Origin: Desulfobacterales bacterium
GTDB lineage: Bacteria > Desulfobacterota > Desulfobulbia > Desulfobulbales > JAGXFP01
DNA: 34,390 bases
Direction: 5' to 3'
NCBI GenBank assembly: GCA_024637225.1
Contig: JAGXFP010000046.1
Coordinates: 1 to 34,390, forward strand
Of the stretch, positions 1 to 8,579 are shown piece after piece. Below the pieces are notes generated by a model. It was not told the DNA's origin. It worked only from the letters and a program-made list of their open reading frames with translations, and did not search any database. Numbering within the stretch: the first letter of the stretch is position 1; each line of letters begins with the position of its first letter. A program made the translations under genes and the position numbers.

Positions 1-49
1 GTACCACTTCCTGCCACCCCGCCGCTGGCGGTATGGCAGGAAGTGGTAC
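1..49. repeat. Perfect 16-bp inverted repeat at the window edge
   Basis: Bases 1-16 and 34-49 are exact reverse complements with a 17-base spacer. One arm overlaps the last visible (Cx3CH) heme motif of the cytochrome and the other arm is the last coding sequence before the edge. It could be a real coding hairpin or a fold-back assembly artefact at a contig end. Confidence 0.85.
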
Positions 50-3000
50 AGGTGGCCAAGTTGGCTACACGGGTGGTGTGATCGACACCGGTGGACCCGG
101 TATGAATCGTGGTCCAGGTCGAGGTGTTGGCATGACAGCCCTCGCAGGTACCGGCAACAACCTGATCCGCGTTTATAAAGGGTCCACCGCTCAATCCGCC
201 GTCACCGGTACCGGTGTGGCAGGTGCCGCAACCGCCGCCGCTATGAACCTCACCGACCCCGGTAAAAGGCGAGTTGACAGCATCACGAGCATTTGAGCCG
301 GCCACTGCGTTGGCATGACAGCTGTTACAATTAATCGAATTCTGAACCCGGCTGGTCGCATGATCAACCGTCGCCGCTGTATGAATCACGATCCAAGTCG
401 AGGCATGGCACTCATCGCACTCAAGGAAGGTGCTGCTGTCATCATCGATTGCGCCGGCGGCGCTTCCCTTCAGGGAACCGTCGTTCGGGACTGACAAATT
501 ATGGCATGTTCCACACTGACTAGTCGCATGGACATCACCGGCACCGACAAAAGGCGCCCCGGTGGCGGCCTGGCGGGCGTTAGTACCAACCACCCCGTTA
601 CCGTGACAGCTTTCGCAAGTACCATCGATATTGGCACGTACCCCATGACCATGCAGGTGGCCGCCGCTGGCGGTTCCGAAATAGGCGCTGTGACAATCGG
701 TACAAGTACCGCCGTTACCTAAATTGACCGTGGCATCGCCGACATTAACAGCAGTGCCGCCGTAGCTTGCTGCATTGGCGGCGCCGTTTACCCTGGCCCC
801 CGTGGTGGTGTTATGGCAGTTGGCGCAATTACCCTCGTGGGTGCCCTGATTAATTTCGACCGCGGTCTGGCCGTTGATCACGTCGCCGGTATGACAGCTG
901 TCACAGGGAGCACCCGTGGTAACGGTCGTAGAATGATCGTGGGTATGATCGGTAAAGGTATAGGTGGAATGACAGCCCGAGCAGATCGCGGCCGGAAGAC
1001 CGTCGCCGACTGTGCCGCCGTTGGTTATGCCGGCGGCCAGGGCGGTGGGAGCTACCAAGTCCATCTGGTAATCCGTGAGGATTTGATGGCAGTCACCGCA
1101 GGTGTCGTGGAGCTTGGTGCCGGCTGTATTATCTACCGGCACGGTTGTTGTGGTACCTTCCGTGCCGACATGACAGGTCTGGCAATTGGTCTCGTTGGCC
1201 ACGGTGGTACTGTGATCGCCTTCATGACCGGATGTTCCATGGCATTGAGCGCTATTACAAGTGGTGCCGTCATCGGTAATCGGATTTGCGAAGGTTACGC
1301 TGGCGTTATTGTGATGGATGCCGCCGATTGAGCCGGCATTGACATCGGGATCGCTAACATCATGACAGGTAGTGCAGGTTGAAGCCCAGGTGCCAGCATC
1401 GCCGTTGGCGATGGTGGCGTCACCGTCCACACCATTGGCCGAATCGCCAATCTTTTCGGTACCGGCATTGGTGCCGGAAGCGGTATCGTGACAGTTGGCG
1501 CAATCGTTTTTGTGTACTGCGATTACAGAATCTGTGGCGCTTCCGTCGCCATGACAGGCTTCGCACCCCCCGGCCCAGCCGAAATCGGTGTCGGTGTGAC
1601 CGCCGTGGATACCATCGCTCAGCCCCTGGGGCTTGGCGTCGTGGCACTCACCGCAGAGGATCGGGGTGAAGCCGGCGTCGGTGACAAATTCTAGAGGAAC
1701 AGTTGTATCTTGCACACGGCCCAGGGTTCCATAGGAATCGGCGGGATTATCGACATAGTTATAGTTCCCGTTGTCGATCAGGGCGTTGTAGACACTGGCC
1801 CCGTTATCGGGCGGAATTCCAGCGCCACTGAAGGTATTGAAGTTGATCTCGGGTTTCGAGGCGGTGTGGCAGGTTTCGCAGGTCGGATGGCCGGTATCGG
1901 GAGAAGTGACGAGCGCGGCATGGCAGTCGGAACAGTAATAGGCCAGGTCGGTTGACTGGTCGTCAGCTATAAAATTAGCGTGGTTGGTGCTCGCGGCGCC
2001 GCCGGTGACAATCTCATGGCAACTGTCACATTCCGTGCCCGCAGTAGTATTGTGAACATCCTCCTCGGAGCTGTTATCGAAATAGGCGGTCTGGGTATGG
2101 CAGACCTGGCACATCCCGACCGGCTCGGTAATGCCGGTGGTCAGATCGACCGGGCCGCCCTCTCCGTCAAGAACCTTTTTGGGACTGTAGAACTTGACCG
2201 GACGGCGCACATATCTGGTCCTGCCTTCACTGTCCAGATAGCTTTCCGGCGTTTTAACGGTGTCTCCCAAGAGGCCGCCGTAGATCACTCCGAATGGGAC
2301 AGTATGTCCAATTCCAGCAGCGCTGAGATCGCCCTTGACCGTCATGGTGAATTTACCGCCGCCGTTATTGACCATCTCGATTATTTCGTAGGTGCGGGTC
2401 GTGGGGAGATCGTTGATACCGGTTGTGGCGACCAGGATCAAGCCGCGGGACTGATCGCCGCCGCGGGTATTCCAGGGATTTCCGGTGAGAGGGTCATTGC
2501 CCTTTTCGCCTTTCGCGCCCCAGTCGACGGCGGGATCGCCATCAGCGGTTGTCGTATCGGCGGGGTCGTAGATCGGGTTGGCATAGATGAGAACATCAAT
2601 GGTTGAGGTGCCGATCCCGGCGGGGGCGCCCCTCCCGTACAGGAAGTTGTCAGGGTCCCAGACATCACTTTGATTTCTGACTACGCCTGTAGGATATTTT
2701 AAAGAGTCACTGAAGTCGTATTCGCCTTGGGCAACATAGATAATCTCGGTGGGGTCGCCCAGGGCCCAATTGATCTGTTCCTGAAAATGGGGGTCGTGAC
2801 AGTCGGTACAACTGGTGGTCCAGCCGCCTACGAGCTCCTCGCCGGTGGTGGTTTTCAGGGAGTGGGTTTTCTTCTCCGGGCCTCTATGGGTATCACTCGG
2901 GGTCGTAGAAGCGGCGCCGGCATGACAGCGGTTATAGCAGACCCAGTTATAGACCGAGAAATCGGGATCGCTGCCGGTGTAGGGATTATACCAGTAATCG

Positions 3001-3149
3001 TTGCCGTCGCTGTCCGCGCTATGGCAATGATAACACTTGATGCCGCTATCGGTGTTATGTGGATAGTCAAGCATTAAGGCATCGGCATGGGAATAAACAC
3101 CGATGATAACCGCAAAAGCGATTGCAAGAAAAAAGGTATGCTTTCTCAC
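1..3149 (-). CDS. Large secreted multiheme c-type cytochrome (3' end cut off by window edge)
   Basis: The minus strand is open in one frame from a GTG at 3149 to the window edge, about 1049 codons, with no stop found. The protein starts with a signal peptide (basic MRKH, hydrophobic stretch, cleavage after about SHADA) and has no lipobox, so export to the periplasm or cell surface is expected. I count 25 candidate heme-attachment motifs: 22 CxxCH, two Cx3CH (2922-2939 and 33-50) and one Cx4CH (1239-1259, reading CNSAQCH). Cx4CH next to CxxCH is known from Geobacter-type multiheme cytochromes. The membrane-distal half is built of repeated units carrying xNARxAxxxPFxGxGxVH and WxxIHT signatures between CGTCH-type motifs. 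The likely role is electron transfer across the envelope or to extracellular acceptors; the exact partner cannot be told. A G10 tract sits directly before the start. GTG is chosen because it opens the signal peptide; no upstream in-frame ATG fits. Confidence 0.93.
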   Translation of the reverse strand, partial: MRKHTFFLAIAFAVIIGVYSHADALMLDYPHNTDSGIKCYHCHSADSDGNDYWYNPYTGSDPDFSVYNWVCYNRCHAGAASTTPSDTHRGPEKKTHSLKTTTGEELVGGWTTSCTDCHDPHFQEQINWALGDPTEIIYVAQGEYDFSDSLKYPTGVVRNQSDVWDPDNFLYGRGAPAGIGTSTIDVLIYANPIYDPADTTTADGDPAVDWGAKGEKGNDPLTGNPWNTRGGDQSRGLILVATTGINDLPTTRTYEIIEMVNNGGGKFTMTVKGDLSAAGIGHTVPFGVIYGGLLGDTVKTPESYLDSEGRTRYVRRPVKFYSPKKVLDGEGGPVDLTTGITEPVGMCQVCHTQTAYFDNSSEEDVHNTTAGTECDSCHEIVTGGAASTNHANFIADDQSTDLAYYCSDCHAALVTSPDTGHPTCETCHTASKPEINFNTFSGAGIPPDNGASVYNALIDNGNYNYVDNPADSYGTLGRVQDTTVPLEFVTDAGFTPILCGECHDAKPQGLSDGIHGGHTDTDFGWAGGCEACHGDGSATDSVIAVHKNDCANCHDTASGTNAGTEKIGDSANGVDGDATIANGDAGTWASTCTTCHDVSDPDVNAGSIGGIHHNNASVTFANPITDDGTTCNSAQCHGTSGHEGDHSTTVANETNCQTCHVGTEGTTTTVPVDNTAGTKLHDTCGDCHQILTDYQMDLVAPTALAAGITNGGTVGDGLPAAICSGCHSTYTFTDHTHDHSTTVTTGAPCDSCHTGDVINGQTAVEINQGTHEGNCANCHNTTTGARVNGAANAASYGGTAVNVGDATVNLGNGGTCTDCHSAYFGTASGGHLHGHGVRANIDGTCESCHGNGVVGTNARQAATGAPFVGAGDVHATSQCGTCHNLSVPNDGSLKGSAAGAIDDDSSTFLECDECHASTWIVIHTAATVDHATSRVQNSINCNSCHANAVAGSNARDAVNSPFTGVGEVHSGGGCGTCHTGTGDGGLSGGPFINADQVVAGTCEGCHANTSTWTTIHTGSTGVDHTTRVANLATCTTSCHTASGGVAGSG

Positions 3150-3153
3150 TGAT

Positions 3154-3163
3154 CCCCCCCCCC
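3154..3163 (-). repeat. G10 homopolymer in the cytochrome ribosome-binding region
   Basis: Ten consecutive G on the minus strand lie four bases upstream of the GTG start codon. The tract occupies the place where the Shine-Dalgarno sequence should be and is the only plausible anti-SD pairing element. Homopolymers of this length are prone to slipped-strand change (phase variation) and also to sequencing error. Confidence 0.75.
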
Positions 3164-3307
3164 GGAGTAATAATTACAATCCTTTGATTTGATATAAGGC
3201 CAGAAAGAAAATGGCTATAATTTCTTTAAATCGTTTTACGGGACAACTTTAAAAAAGATCTAACAAACAGTCTATGATTTTTTGATTAAAACTTCAACTT
3301 AATTTTA
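3164..3307 (-). promoter_or_regulatory. AT-rich cytochrome 5' untranslated region with weak promoter candidates
   Basis: This stretch between the leader terminator and the G10 tract is much richer in A and T than its surroundings. A possible sigma70-type promoter on the minus strand reads TTGAAG, 17 bases, TAGACT (about 3251-3279). The match is only moderate. If it is used, the cytochrome has its own promoter and the upstream structured RNA is separate; if not, the cytochrome depends on read-through of the terminator at 3308-3334. Confidence 0.25.
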
Positions 3308-3334
3308 TAAAAAAATGCCCGCTAAATAGCGGCG
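3308..3334 (-). terminator. Intrinsic terminator in the cytochrome leader
   Basis: On the minus strand CCGCTA-TT-TAGCGG forms a perfect 6-bp stem followed by GCA and seven T. It lies about 160 bases before the cytochrome start codon, so it either ends a separate small RNA or works as a transcription attenuator for the cytochrome gene. Confidence 0.7.
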
Positions 3335-3387
3335 GAAAGATCTCGAGAAAGTTTGCCTTGAATTAAATCAGCAACTCCGTCAGGCAA
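3322..3387 (-). CDS. Possible 21-residue leader peptide overlapping the terminator
   Basis: A TTG at 3387 lies seven bases after a strong GGAGGAGG-like Shine-Dalgarno sequence and opens a 21-codon frame (MPDGVADLIQ... DLSAAI). Its stop codon TAG falls inside the descending arm of the terminator hairpin. A GTG at 3393 would give 23 residues but is too close to the SD. Stop placement in the hairpin would let a translating ribosome influence termination. There is no homology support, so this is a hypothesis from position and SD only. Confidence 0.25.
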   Translation of the reverse strand: MPDGVADLIQGKLSRDLSAAI

Positions 3388-3720
3388 AATCACCCCTCCT
3401 CCCGGTGCCCCGAAGCACGGCAAGAGATAATGCCGGGCCAAGCTCGGGCCCCCCCTAAATCACCCCCCTTTGCCCATAGCCCTGAATGGCAGCGCTTACC
3501 GAGGGAAACCTGCCACACCCTCATATCCGCAGATCAACAAACCACCCGTACGGGCAAGTTCCGGCTTAAAAGCAGGTCCTGACTGCTGCCGGGCGGTTTG
3601 CCGGCTTCTGCCTCGCGGGGACACCTTTGCCCCGGCTAAGGATTCGCCTTGTTGGGCCGGTCGATGATTTTGCAGGCATCAGCCCGCCGCCCGGCAAATC
3701 GAACCCAACCGGGCTTGGCG
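3340..3720 (-). ncRNA. Candidate structured leader RNA or small RNA, family not recognised
   Basis: About 380 GC-rich bases lie between the tRNA-Asp terminator and the leader terminator and hold no convincing long gene. Read on the minus strand they can form many stems: GTTGGG/CCCAAC with TCGAT/ATCGA inside it (around 3650-3710), GCAG/CTGC around 3563-3577, GGTGC-type stem with GCAC around 3403-3420, and TTTGCC/GGCAAA around 3351-3390. The layout (structured region, intrinsic terminator, then CDS) is like a riboswitch with its expression platform. It lacks the conserved cores of c-di-GMP-I, cobalamin, RNase P and tmRNA as far as I can read. The strand is inferred from the terminator. Confidence 0.35.
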
Positions 3721-3723
3721 CAT

Positions 3724-3758
3724 AAAAAAAAGGGATCAACCTTAACGGTTAATCCCTT
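3724..3758 (-). terminator. Intrinsic terminator after tRNA-Asp
   Basis: On the minus strand AAGGGATTAACC pairs with GGTTGATCCCTT around a GTTAA loop and is followed by a run of T. It ends the lon-region/tRNA-Val/tRNA-Asp transcription and separates it from the cytochrome leader. Confidence 0.9.
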
Positions 3759-3767
3759 GAAAACTGC

Positions 3768-3844
3768 TGGCGGGGCCGACGAGACTCGAACTCGCGACCT
3801 CCGGCGTGACAGGCCGGCATTCTAACCAACTGAACTACGACCCC
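3768..3844 (-). tRNA. tRNA-Asp (GTC)
   Basis: The minus strand folds as a standard cloverleaf: acceptor GGGGTCG/CGGCCCC, D arm GTTCAGTTGGTTAGAAT, anticodon loop CTGTCAC (anticodon GTC), T arm with GTTCGAGTC and an encoded CCA 3' end. Length is 77 bases. It lies 13 bases downstream of tRNA-Val on the same strand and is probably cotranscribed with it. Confidence 0.97.
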
Positions 3845-3857
3845 GCATAATGGTCTT

Positions 3858-3933
3858 TGGTGGGCGGTACAGGGCTTGAACCTGTGACCCTCGGCTTGTA
3901 AGGCCGATGCTCTCCCAGCTGAGCTAACCGCCC
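3858..3933 (-). tRNA. tRNA-Val (TAC)
   Basis: The minus strand gives acceptor GGGCGGT/ACCGCCC, D arm TAGCTCAGCTGGGAGAGC, anticodon loop CTTACAA (anticodon TAC), T arm GGTTCAAGCC and encoded CCA; 76 bases. It is the first gene of a two-tRNA unit. Confidence 0.97.
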
Positions 3934-3946
3934 CGATAGGAAGGAG

Positions 3947-3975
3947 TTTTTACCAACTACGCCCCGGATAGTCAA
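3947..3975 (-). promoter_or_regulatory. Probable sigma70 promoter for tRNA-Val/tRNA-Asp
   Basis: On the minus strand TTGACT, a 17-base spacer and TAAAAA are followed about 14 bases later by the 5' end of tRNA-Val. A GC-rich stretch between the -10 and the start is typical of stable-RNA promoters. Confidence 0.5.
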
Positions 3976-4015
3976 TAAAAATACGCACCCGGGAAACAAT
4001 TAATTTAGAAGTTCG

Positions 4016-6424
4016 TCAGTGCCGGACATCAGTGGCGTCATCCACGGTCTCAGCACAGAAAGAACCGACCGGCGGCAGGTTCTTGAAAAGCTTGTCCCCT
4101 TCCGGGATCAGCAAGGCCTTTTCGAAAACCTCGTCGATGTTTTCAACCAGAAAAATTTCAAGACTTTTAACGATCCGGGTCGGGATCTCGCTCAGCTCCC
4201 GCTGGTTCTCGCTGGGAATCAGCACCGTTTTGATATTGCCGCGCTTGGCGGCCAGCAATTTTTCGGTAAGACCGCCGATCGGCAGGACCCGGCCGCGCAG
4301 GGTGATTTCGCCGGTCATGGCCAGATCGTTTCGGATCGGCACCTGCATCAAAGCGGAAATCATCGAGGTCGCCATGGTGATCCCCGCCGACGGCCCGTCC
4401 TTGGGGATCGCCCCTTCCGGAACATGAATATGGATATCCAGCTTCTGATAGAATTCGGGGGAAAGACCGAGACAGAGGGAGCGCGAGCGGATGTAGCTCA
4501 AGGCGGCCTGGGCCGACTCCTGCATAACCTCGCCGAGTTTACCGGTGATGGTCAGCCTCCCCTTCCCCGGCATCAATACCGTTTCGATCTGGAGCATTTC
4601 ACCGCCGACCGGAGTCCAGGCCAGACCGGTGGCCATCCCGATTTCGTCGGCCTTTTCGGCAAGACCGAAACGATAGCGGGCCGCTCCCAGATAGCGGGCC
4701 ACCGCCTTGGCGGTCAACCGGTATTTGCGCTTCGACTCTTTCTTGAGCCTCTCCCGGGCAATCTTCCGGCAGACCGAGGCAATGGAGCGTTCAAGATTGC
4801 GCACCCCGGCCTCGCGGGTATAATGCTGGATAATTTCCAGGACTGCCCCGTCATTGAAGACGATATCCTTGCCGCCAAAACCGTTGGCCTCCAGCTGCTT
4901 GGGGACCAGATAATCCTGGGCGATCCGCAGTTTGTCTTCTTCCGTATAACCGTTCAGCTTGATAATCTCCATCCGGTCCTGGAGCGGGGCGGGGATCGAG
5001 GAGAGGTTGTTGGCCGTGGTGATAAAAAAGACATCGGAAAGGTCGTAATCGAGATCAAGATAGTGATCGTTGAAAGAGTTATTCTGCTCGGGATCGAGAA
5101 CTTCCAGGAGGGCGGAGGCCGGATCGCCGCGAAAATCCATGGACAGCTTGTCGATCTCATCCAGGCAGAACACCGGATTATTGACCTTGACCTTCTGGAG
5201 AGATTGAATGATTTTGCCGGGCATCGCCCCGATGTAGGTGCGGCGATGGCCGCGAATCTCGGCCTCGTCGCGAACCCCGCCCAGGGAAAGGCGGACGAAC
5301 TCACGGTTCATCGCTCTGGCCACCGACTTGCACAGGGAAGTCTTGCCGACCCCGGGAGGGCCGACCAGACAGAGGATCGGCCCCTTGAGCTTGTCGACCT
5401 GGGCCTGAACGGCCAGATATTCGAGAATCCTCTCCTTAGGTTTGCTCAGACCGAAATGGTCTTCATCGAGGATAGCCTCGGCCCGGTTGATGTCGATGGA
5501 GCTGTCGGACAACTCCCGCCAGGGCAGGCTGATGATATAATCGATGTAGTTTCGCGAAACGGTAGCCTCGGCCGACATCGGCTGCATCATCTTTAATTTC
5601 TTGAACTCCTTTTCGACCCTGGCCCGGGCTTCCTCCGGCAGCAGCTTATCCTTGATGGCCTGCTCCAGATCGGCGAGGTCGCTCGCCGCTTCGTCGGTCT
5701 GGCCGGACTCCTGCTGCAGGGCCTTGATCTGCTCGGCAACGTAATAGTCCTTCTGGGTCTTATCCATCTTCTTTTTGACCCGGGTTCTGATCCGGCCTTC
5801 GATGGACGCGACCTCTATCTCCCGATAGATCTTGTTGAGCAGAATCTCCAGGCGCTCATGAATCTCGACTGATTCGAGAACTTCCTGCTTCTCGTCGGTC
5901 TTCAGCGGCAGGTGGGAGGCAAGGACATCGGCGAATTTGGAGGCCTCCTCGATCCTGACGACCGAATTCATCACCTCTTGGGGAATTTTCTTCTTGACCT
6001 TGCCGTACTCCTTGAAGGCCTCTTGAATTTCACGCAGATAGGCGACGGTTTCGGACTGACTCAGCTCTTCAACCGGGAATTCCTTCAGTTCAACCGCCAG
6101 ATATTCCTTATTGGGCAAAAATCTTACAACCGCGGCGCGCCGCTTGCCTTCGACCAGGGCCTTGATCGTTCCGTCGGGCAGACGGAGGAGCTGAAGAACC
6201 TTGGCGATGGTGCCGAGCCGGTAGATGCCATCCTCGGTAGGCTCATCCTCCGAGGCATCCTTCTGGGTGGTCAGAAATATCTCGGTCCGCTCTTCCATGG
6301 CCTTCTCAAGGGCCTTGATCGACTTTTCCCGACCCACCACCAGGGGAGCGACCATGTGCGGAAAGACGACGATATCTCGGAGGGACATCATCGGATAGAT
6401 TGTTACGGAATTATTTTCGGACAT
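4016..6424 (-). CDS. lon: ATP-dependent protease Lon
   Basis: This is an 802-residue Lon (LonA type), the cytoplasmic AAA+ serine protease that degrades misfolded and regulatory proteins. The N-terminal substrate-binding domain (about 8-200) and a coiled-coil linker come first, then the AAA+ module with Walker [10 protein letters not shown] and Walker [11 protein letters not shown]. The C-terminal protease domain holds the catalytic Ser679 in DGPSAG and Lys722 in [10 protein letters not shown]. Length and active-site spacing match the family. The ATG at 6424 is preceded by a weak AAGG. It stands 283 bases downstream of clpX on the same strand, completing the widespread tig-clpP-clpX-lon cluster; the gap suggests its own promoter, but I see no convincing heat-shock element. 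Confidence 0.98.
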   Translation of the reverse strand: MSENNSVTIYPMMSLRDIVVFPHMVAPLVVGREKSIKALEKAMEERTEIFLTTQKDASEDEPTEDGIYRLGTIAKVLQLLRLPDGTIKALVEGKRRAAVVRFLPNKEYLAVELKEFPVEELSQSETVAYLREIQEAFKEYGKVKKKIPQEVMNSVVRIEEASKFADVLASHLPLKTDEKQEVLESVEIHERLEILLNKIYREIEVASIEGRIRTRVKKKMDKTQKDYYVAEQIKALQQESGQTDEAASDLADLEQAIKDKLLPEEARARVEKEFKKLKMMQPMSAEATVSRNYIDYIISLPWRELSDSSIDINRAEAILDEDHFGLSKPKERILEYLAVQAQVDKLKGPILCLVGPPGVGKTSLCKSVARAMNREFVRLSLGGVRDEAEIRGHRRTYIGAMPGKIIQSLQKVKVNNPVFCLDEIDKLSMDFRGDPASALLEVLDPEQNNSFNDHYLDLDYDLSDVFFITTANNLSSIPAPLQDRMEIIKLNGYTEEDKLRIAQDYLVPKQLEANGFGGKDIVFNDGAVLEIIQHYTREAGVRNLERSIASVCRKIARERLKKESKRKYRLTAKAVARYLGAARYRFGLAEKADEIGMATGLAWTPVGGEMLQIETVLMPGKGRLTITGKLGEVMQESAQAALSYIRSRSLCLGLSPEFYQKLDIHIHVPEGAIPKDGPSAGITMATSMISALMQVPIRNDLAMTGEITLRGRVLPIGGLTEKLLAAKRGNIKTVLIPSENQRELSEIPTRIVKSLEIFLVENIDEVFEKALLIPEGDKLFKNLPPVGSFCAETVDDATDVRH

Positions 6425-6707
6425 ATCTTAAAACCTTGTGTGGGTTAGTGCCGGTCCGGCAGGGAGGATTTTGTCCGAAAACGAAGAGCTGGGATATCAA
6501 AATTTCTCACCTGCGGTTCTGCTGGCAAGCAATTTCCCCGGAAGCGACCCGGTTACTGGACAAGACCATCCATGGACAGGCACATGTTAAGCATATGGCA
6601 AGCACCCCGCAAAACCTCTTCGCAATCACGCGAGGCTTTATGGTTTACAGGGTACTGGTTGGCTATGGATTACAAGGTAATTATGATCGGGTCCGACAGC
6701 AAGACGG
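6425..6707 (-). other. clpX-lon intergenic region
   Basis: These 283 bases hold no supported gene. They should contain the lon promoter and 5' leader because the gap is long for a cotranscribed pair. I could not identify a clear sigma70 or sigma32 -35/-10 pair, nor an intrinsic terminator after clpX. Confidence 0.4.
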
Positions 6708-7970
6708 TCAGGCGCTTTTCTTTTTCTCATTATCGAAGAGGATAACCGGATAGTCGCCATTCAGAATGACCTGCTCGCTGATCACGCACTCCTTGACCCC
6801 TTCCCTGGAGGGAAGTTCGTACATGACCTCAAGCATGGATTCCTCAAGCACCGAACGCAGGCCCCGGGCTCCGGACTTTCTCTTCAGGGCCTCGCGGGCA
6901 ATGGCCGCAAGGGCTCCATCGGTAAAACGCAGGCGGATATCGTCATAGGCAAAAAGGCGCTCGTACTGCTTGGTCAGGGCATTTTTAGGCTCCTGGAGAA
7001 TCCGAACCAGATCATCCTGCTCCAGCTCTTCCATGGTGGCCATTACCGGCAGACGGCCGACAAGCTCGGGAATCAGCCCGAACCGGAGGAGATCCTCTGG
7101 CCTGACCATGGACAGCACCTCTCCCATTTTTTTGACGTTCTTGCTGATCACCTTGGCGCCGAAGCCCATGGATTTAGTCCCGGTCCGTCTTCTGACCACC
7201 TCGTCCAGACCGACAAAGGCCCCGCCGCAGATAAAGAGGATATTGGTGGTATCCAGTTTTATATACTCCTGCTGCGGATGCTTACGGCCGCCCTTGGGAG
7301 GCACGCTGGCCACGGTGCCCTCGATAATCTTCAGCAATGCCTGCTGAACCCCTTCCCCGGAGACGTCGCGGGTAATGGAGGCGCTGTCGGATTTGCGGGC
7401 GATCTTGTCGATTTCATCGATGTAAACGATGCCCTTGCTCGCCTTTTTAATGTCATAATCGGCGGCCTGGAGTAAATTGACCAGGATATTTTCGACATCC
7501 TCGCCGACATAACCGGCCTCGGTAAGGGTGGTCGCGTCGGCAATGGCGAAAGGCACGTTTAGAATCCGGGCCAGGGTCTGAGCCATCAGGGTCTTGCCGC
7601 TGCCGGTGGGACCCATCAATACCACATTGCTCTTTTGCAGCTCCACATCGCTGCGGTCGTCAAAGGTGCTGACGCTGATCCGCTTGTAATGATTGTGGAC
7701 CGCGACCGAGAGGACCTTCTTGGCCCTTTCCTGGCCGACCACATAACTCTGGAGATGTTCATAGATCTCTTTCGGCTTGAAACTGGCAGGCTCCGCTACC
7801 GAATCGGACTTGTTCTTGAGATCGTCCTTGACGATATCGTTACAGAGATCGATGCACTCATCGCAGATATAGACGGAGGGACCGGCAATCAGCTTTCTTA
7901 CCTCTTCGCGCCCTTTCCCGCAGAAAGAACAGAGGACCGTTCCCTCTTCGTTGTTTTTATTGTCAGTCAT
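6708..7970 (-). CDS. clpX: ClpX, ATPase subunit of the ClpXP protease
   Basis: ClpX (420 residues) unfolds substrates and feeds them to ClpP. The N-terminal zinc-binding domain has Cys14, Cys17, Cys36 and Cys39. The AAA+ core has Walker A GPTGSGKT (120-127), the pore loop GYVG, Walker [12 protein letters not shown], an RKH element (GRKHPQQ) and the ClpP-docking loop in the MGFGA segment. The length is normal. It starts six bases after the end of clpP, so both are made from one message, giving coordinated amounts of the two ClpXP parts. Confidence 0.98.
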   Translation of the reverse strand: MTDNKNNEEGTVLCSFCGKGREEVRKLIAGPSVYICDECIDLCNDIVKDDLKNKSDSVAEPASFKPKEIYEHLQSYVVGQERAKKVLSVAVHNHYKRISVSTFDDRSDVELQKSNVVLMGPTGSGKTLMAQTLARILNVPFAIADATTLTEAGYVGEDVENILVNLLQAADYDIKKASKGIVYIDEIDKIARKSDSASITRDVSGEGVQQALLKIIEGTVASVPPKGGRKHPQQEYIKLDTTNILFICGGAFVGLDEVVRRRTGTKSMGFGAKVISKNVKKMGEVLSMVRPEDLLRFGLIPELVGRLPVMATMEELEQDDLVRILQEPKNALTKQYERLFAYDDIRLRFTDGALAAIAREALKRKSGARGLRSVLEESMLEVMYELPSREGVKECVISEQVILNGDYPVILFDNEKKKSA

Positions 7971-7976
7971 AAAATC

Positions 7977-8579
7977 TTACCGTTCCTCTTCAACAGACTC
8001 CCGTTTTGCCAAAACCTTATCGATGATACCATACTTTCTGGCTTCTTCGGCATTAAGAAAAAAATCGCGTTCGGTATCCACCTGGATCTTCTTGAGCTTC
8101 TGACCGGTATGATCGGCCATAATCCGGTTAAGATCCTTGCGAATCCGCAGAATCTCCTTGGCGTGGATATCAATATCGGTGGCCTGCCCCTGAAAGCCGC
8201 CCATGGGCTGGTGGATCATGATCCTGGCATTGGCCAGGGCATAACGTTTGCCGGGCGCACCGGCGGTGAGCAGCACCGCGCCCATACTGGCGGCCTGGCC
8301 CAGGCAAAGGGTGGCGATGTCGCATTTCACGTACTGCATGGTGTCATAGATCGCCAGTCCCGCCGTCACTACCCCCCCGGGGGAGTTGACGTAAAAAGTG
8401 ATATCCTTATCCGGATCATCCGCCTCCAGAAAAAGAAGCTGGGCTATAATCAGGTTGGCGACCTCGTCGTTGATCGCCGTGCCGAGAAAGATGATCCTCT
8501 CCTTCAGCAGCCTGGAATAGATATCGTAGGCCCGCTCTCCGCGGGGGCTCTGCTCAACCACCATCGGGACAAGACTCAT
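7977..8579 (-). CDS. clpP: ClpP, proteolytic subunit of ATP-dependent Clp proteases
   Basis: ClpP is a 200-residue serine peptidase that forms a double heptameric barrel. The catalytic triad is visible: Ser98 in GQAASMGA, His123 in IHQPMGG and Asp172 in DTERD. The N-terminal segment is short, so any propeptide is minimal. The start codon overlaps the stop of tig (TAATG), which implies translational coupling. Its partner clpX follows directly. Confidence 0.98.
   Translation of the reverse strand: MSLVPMVVEQSPRGERAYDIYSRLLKERIIFLGTAINDEVANLIIAQLLFLEADDPDKDITFYVNSPGGVVTAGLAIYDTMQYVKCDIATLCLGQAASMGAVLLTAGAPGKRYALANARIMIHQPMGGFQGQATDIDIHAKEILRIRKDLNRIMADHTGQKLKKIQVDTERDFFLNAEEARKYGIIDKVLAKRESVEEER

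Noticed and set aside
813-2606. Long Gly/Ala/Val-rich plus-strand frames (813-1331 and 1980-2606)
   Set aside because: They are antisense shadows of the cytochrome; their odd composition comes from reversed CxxCH, Gly and Thr codons, and the minus-strand frame carries a signal peptide and 25 heme motifs.
3563-3650. Cobalamin riboswitch suggested by a B12-box-like AGTCAGGACCTGC and a preceding GGTG...CCCCGC
   Set aside because: The conserved core between these elements (GGGAA and CCCGCnACTG parts) is absent and the spacing is far too short; the box is just a small hairpin here.
3470-3667. 65-residue plus-strand frame in the cytochrome leader
   Set aside because: Arg/Pro/Ala-rich, no SD, no recognisable fold, and it lies in a region better explained as structured RNA.
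3340-3720. c-di-GMP-I (GEMM) riboswitch, common before cytochromes in Geobacter relatives
   Set aside because: The diagnostic GGGACGCAAAGCC segment and its partner stem were not found on either strand.
4019-5596. 525-residue plus-strand frame opposite lon
   Set aside because: No family is recognisable, while the minus strand encodes intact Lon with all catalytic residues; high GC in third positions opens the antisense frame.
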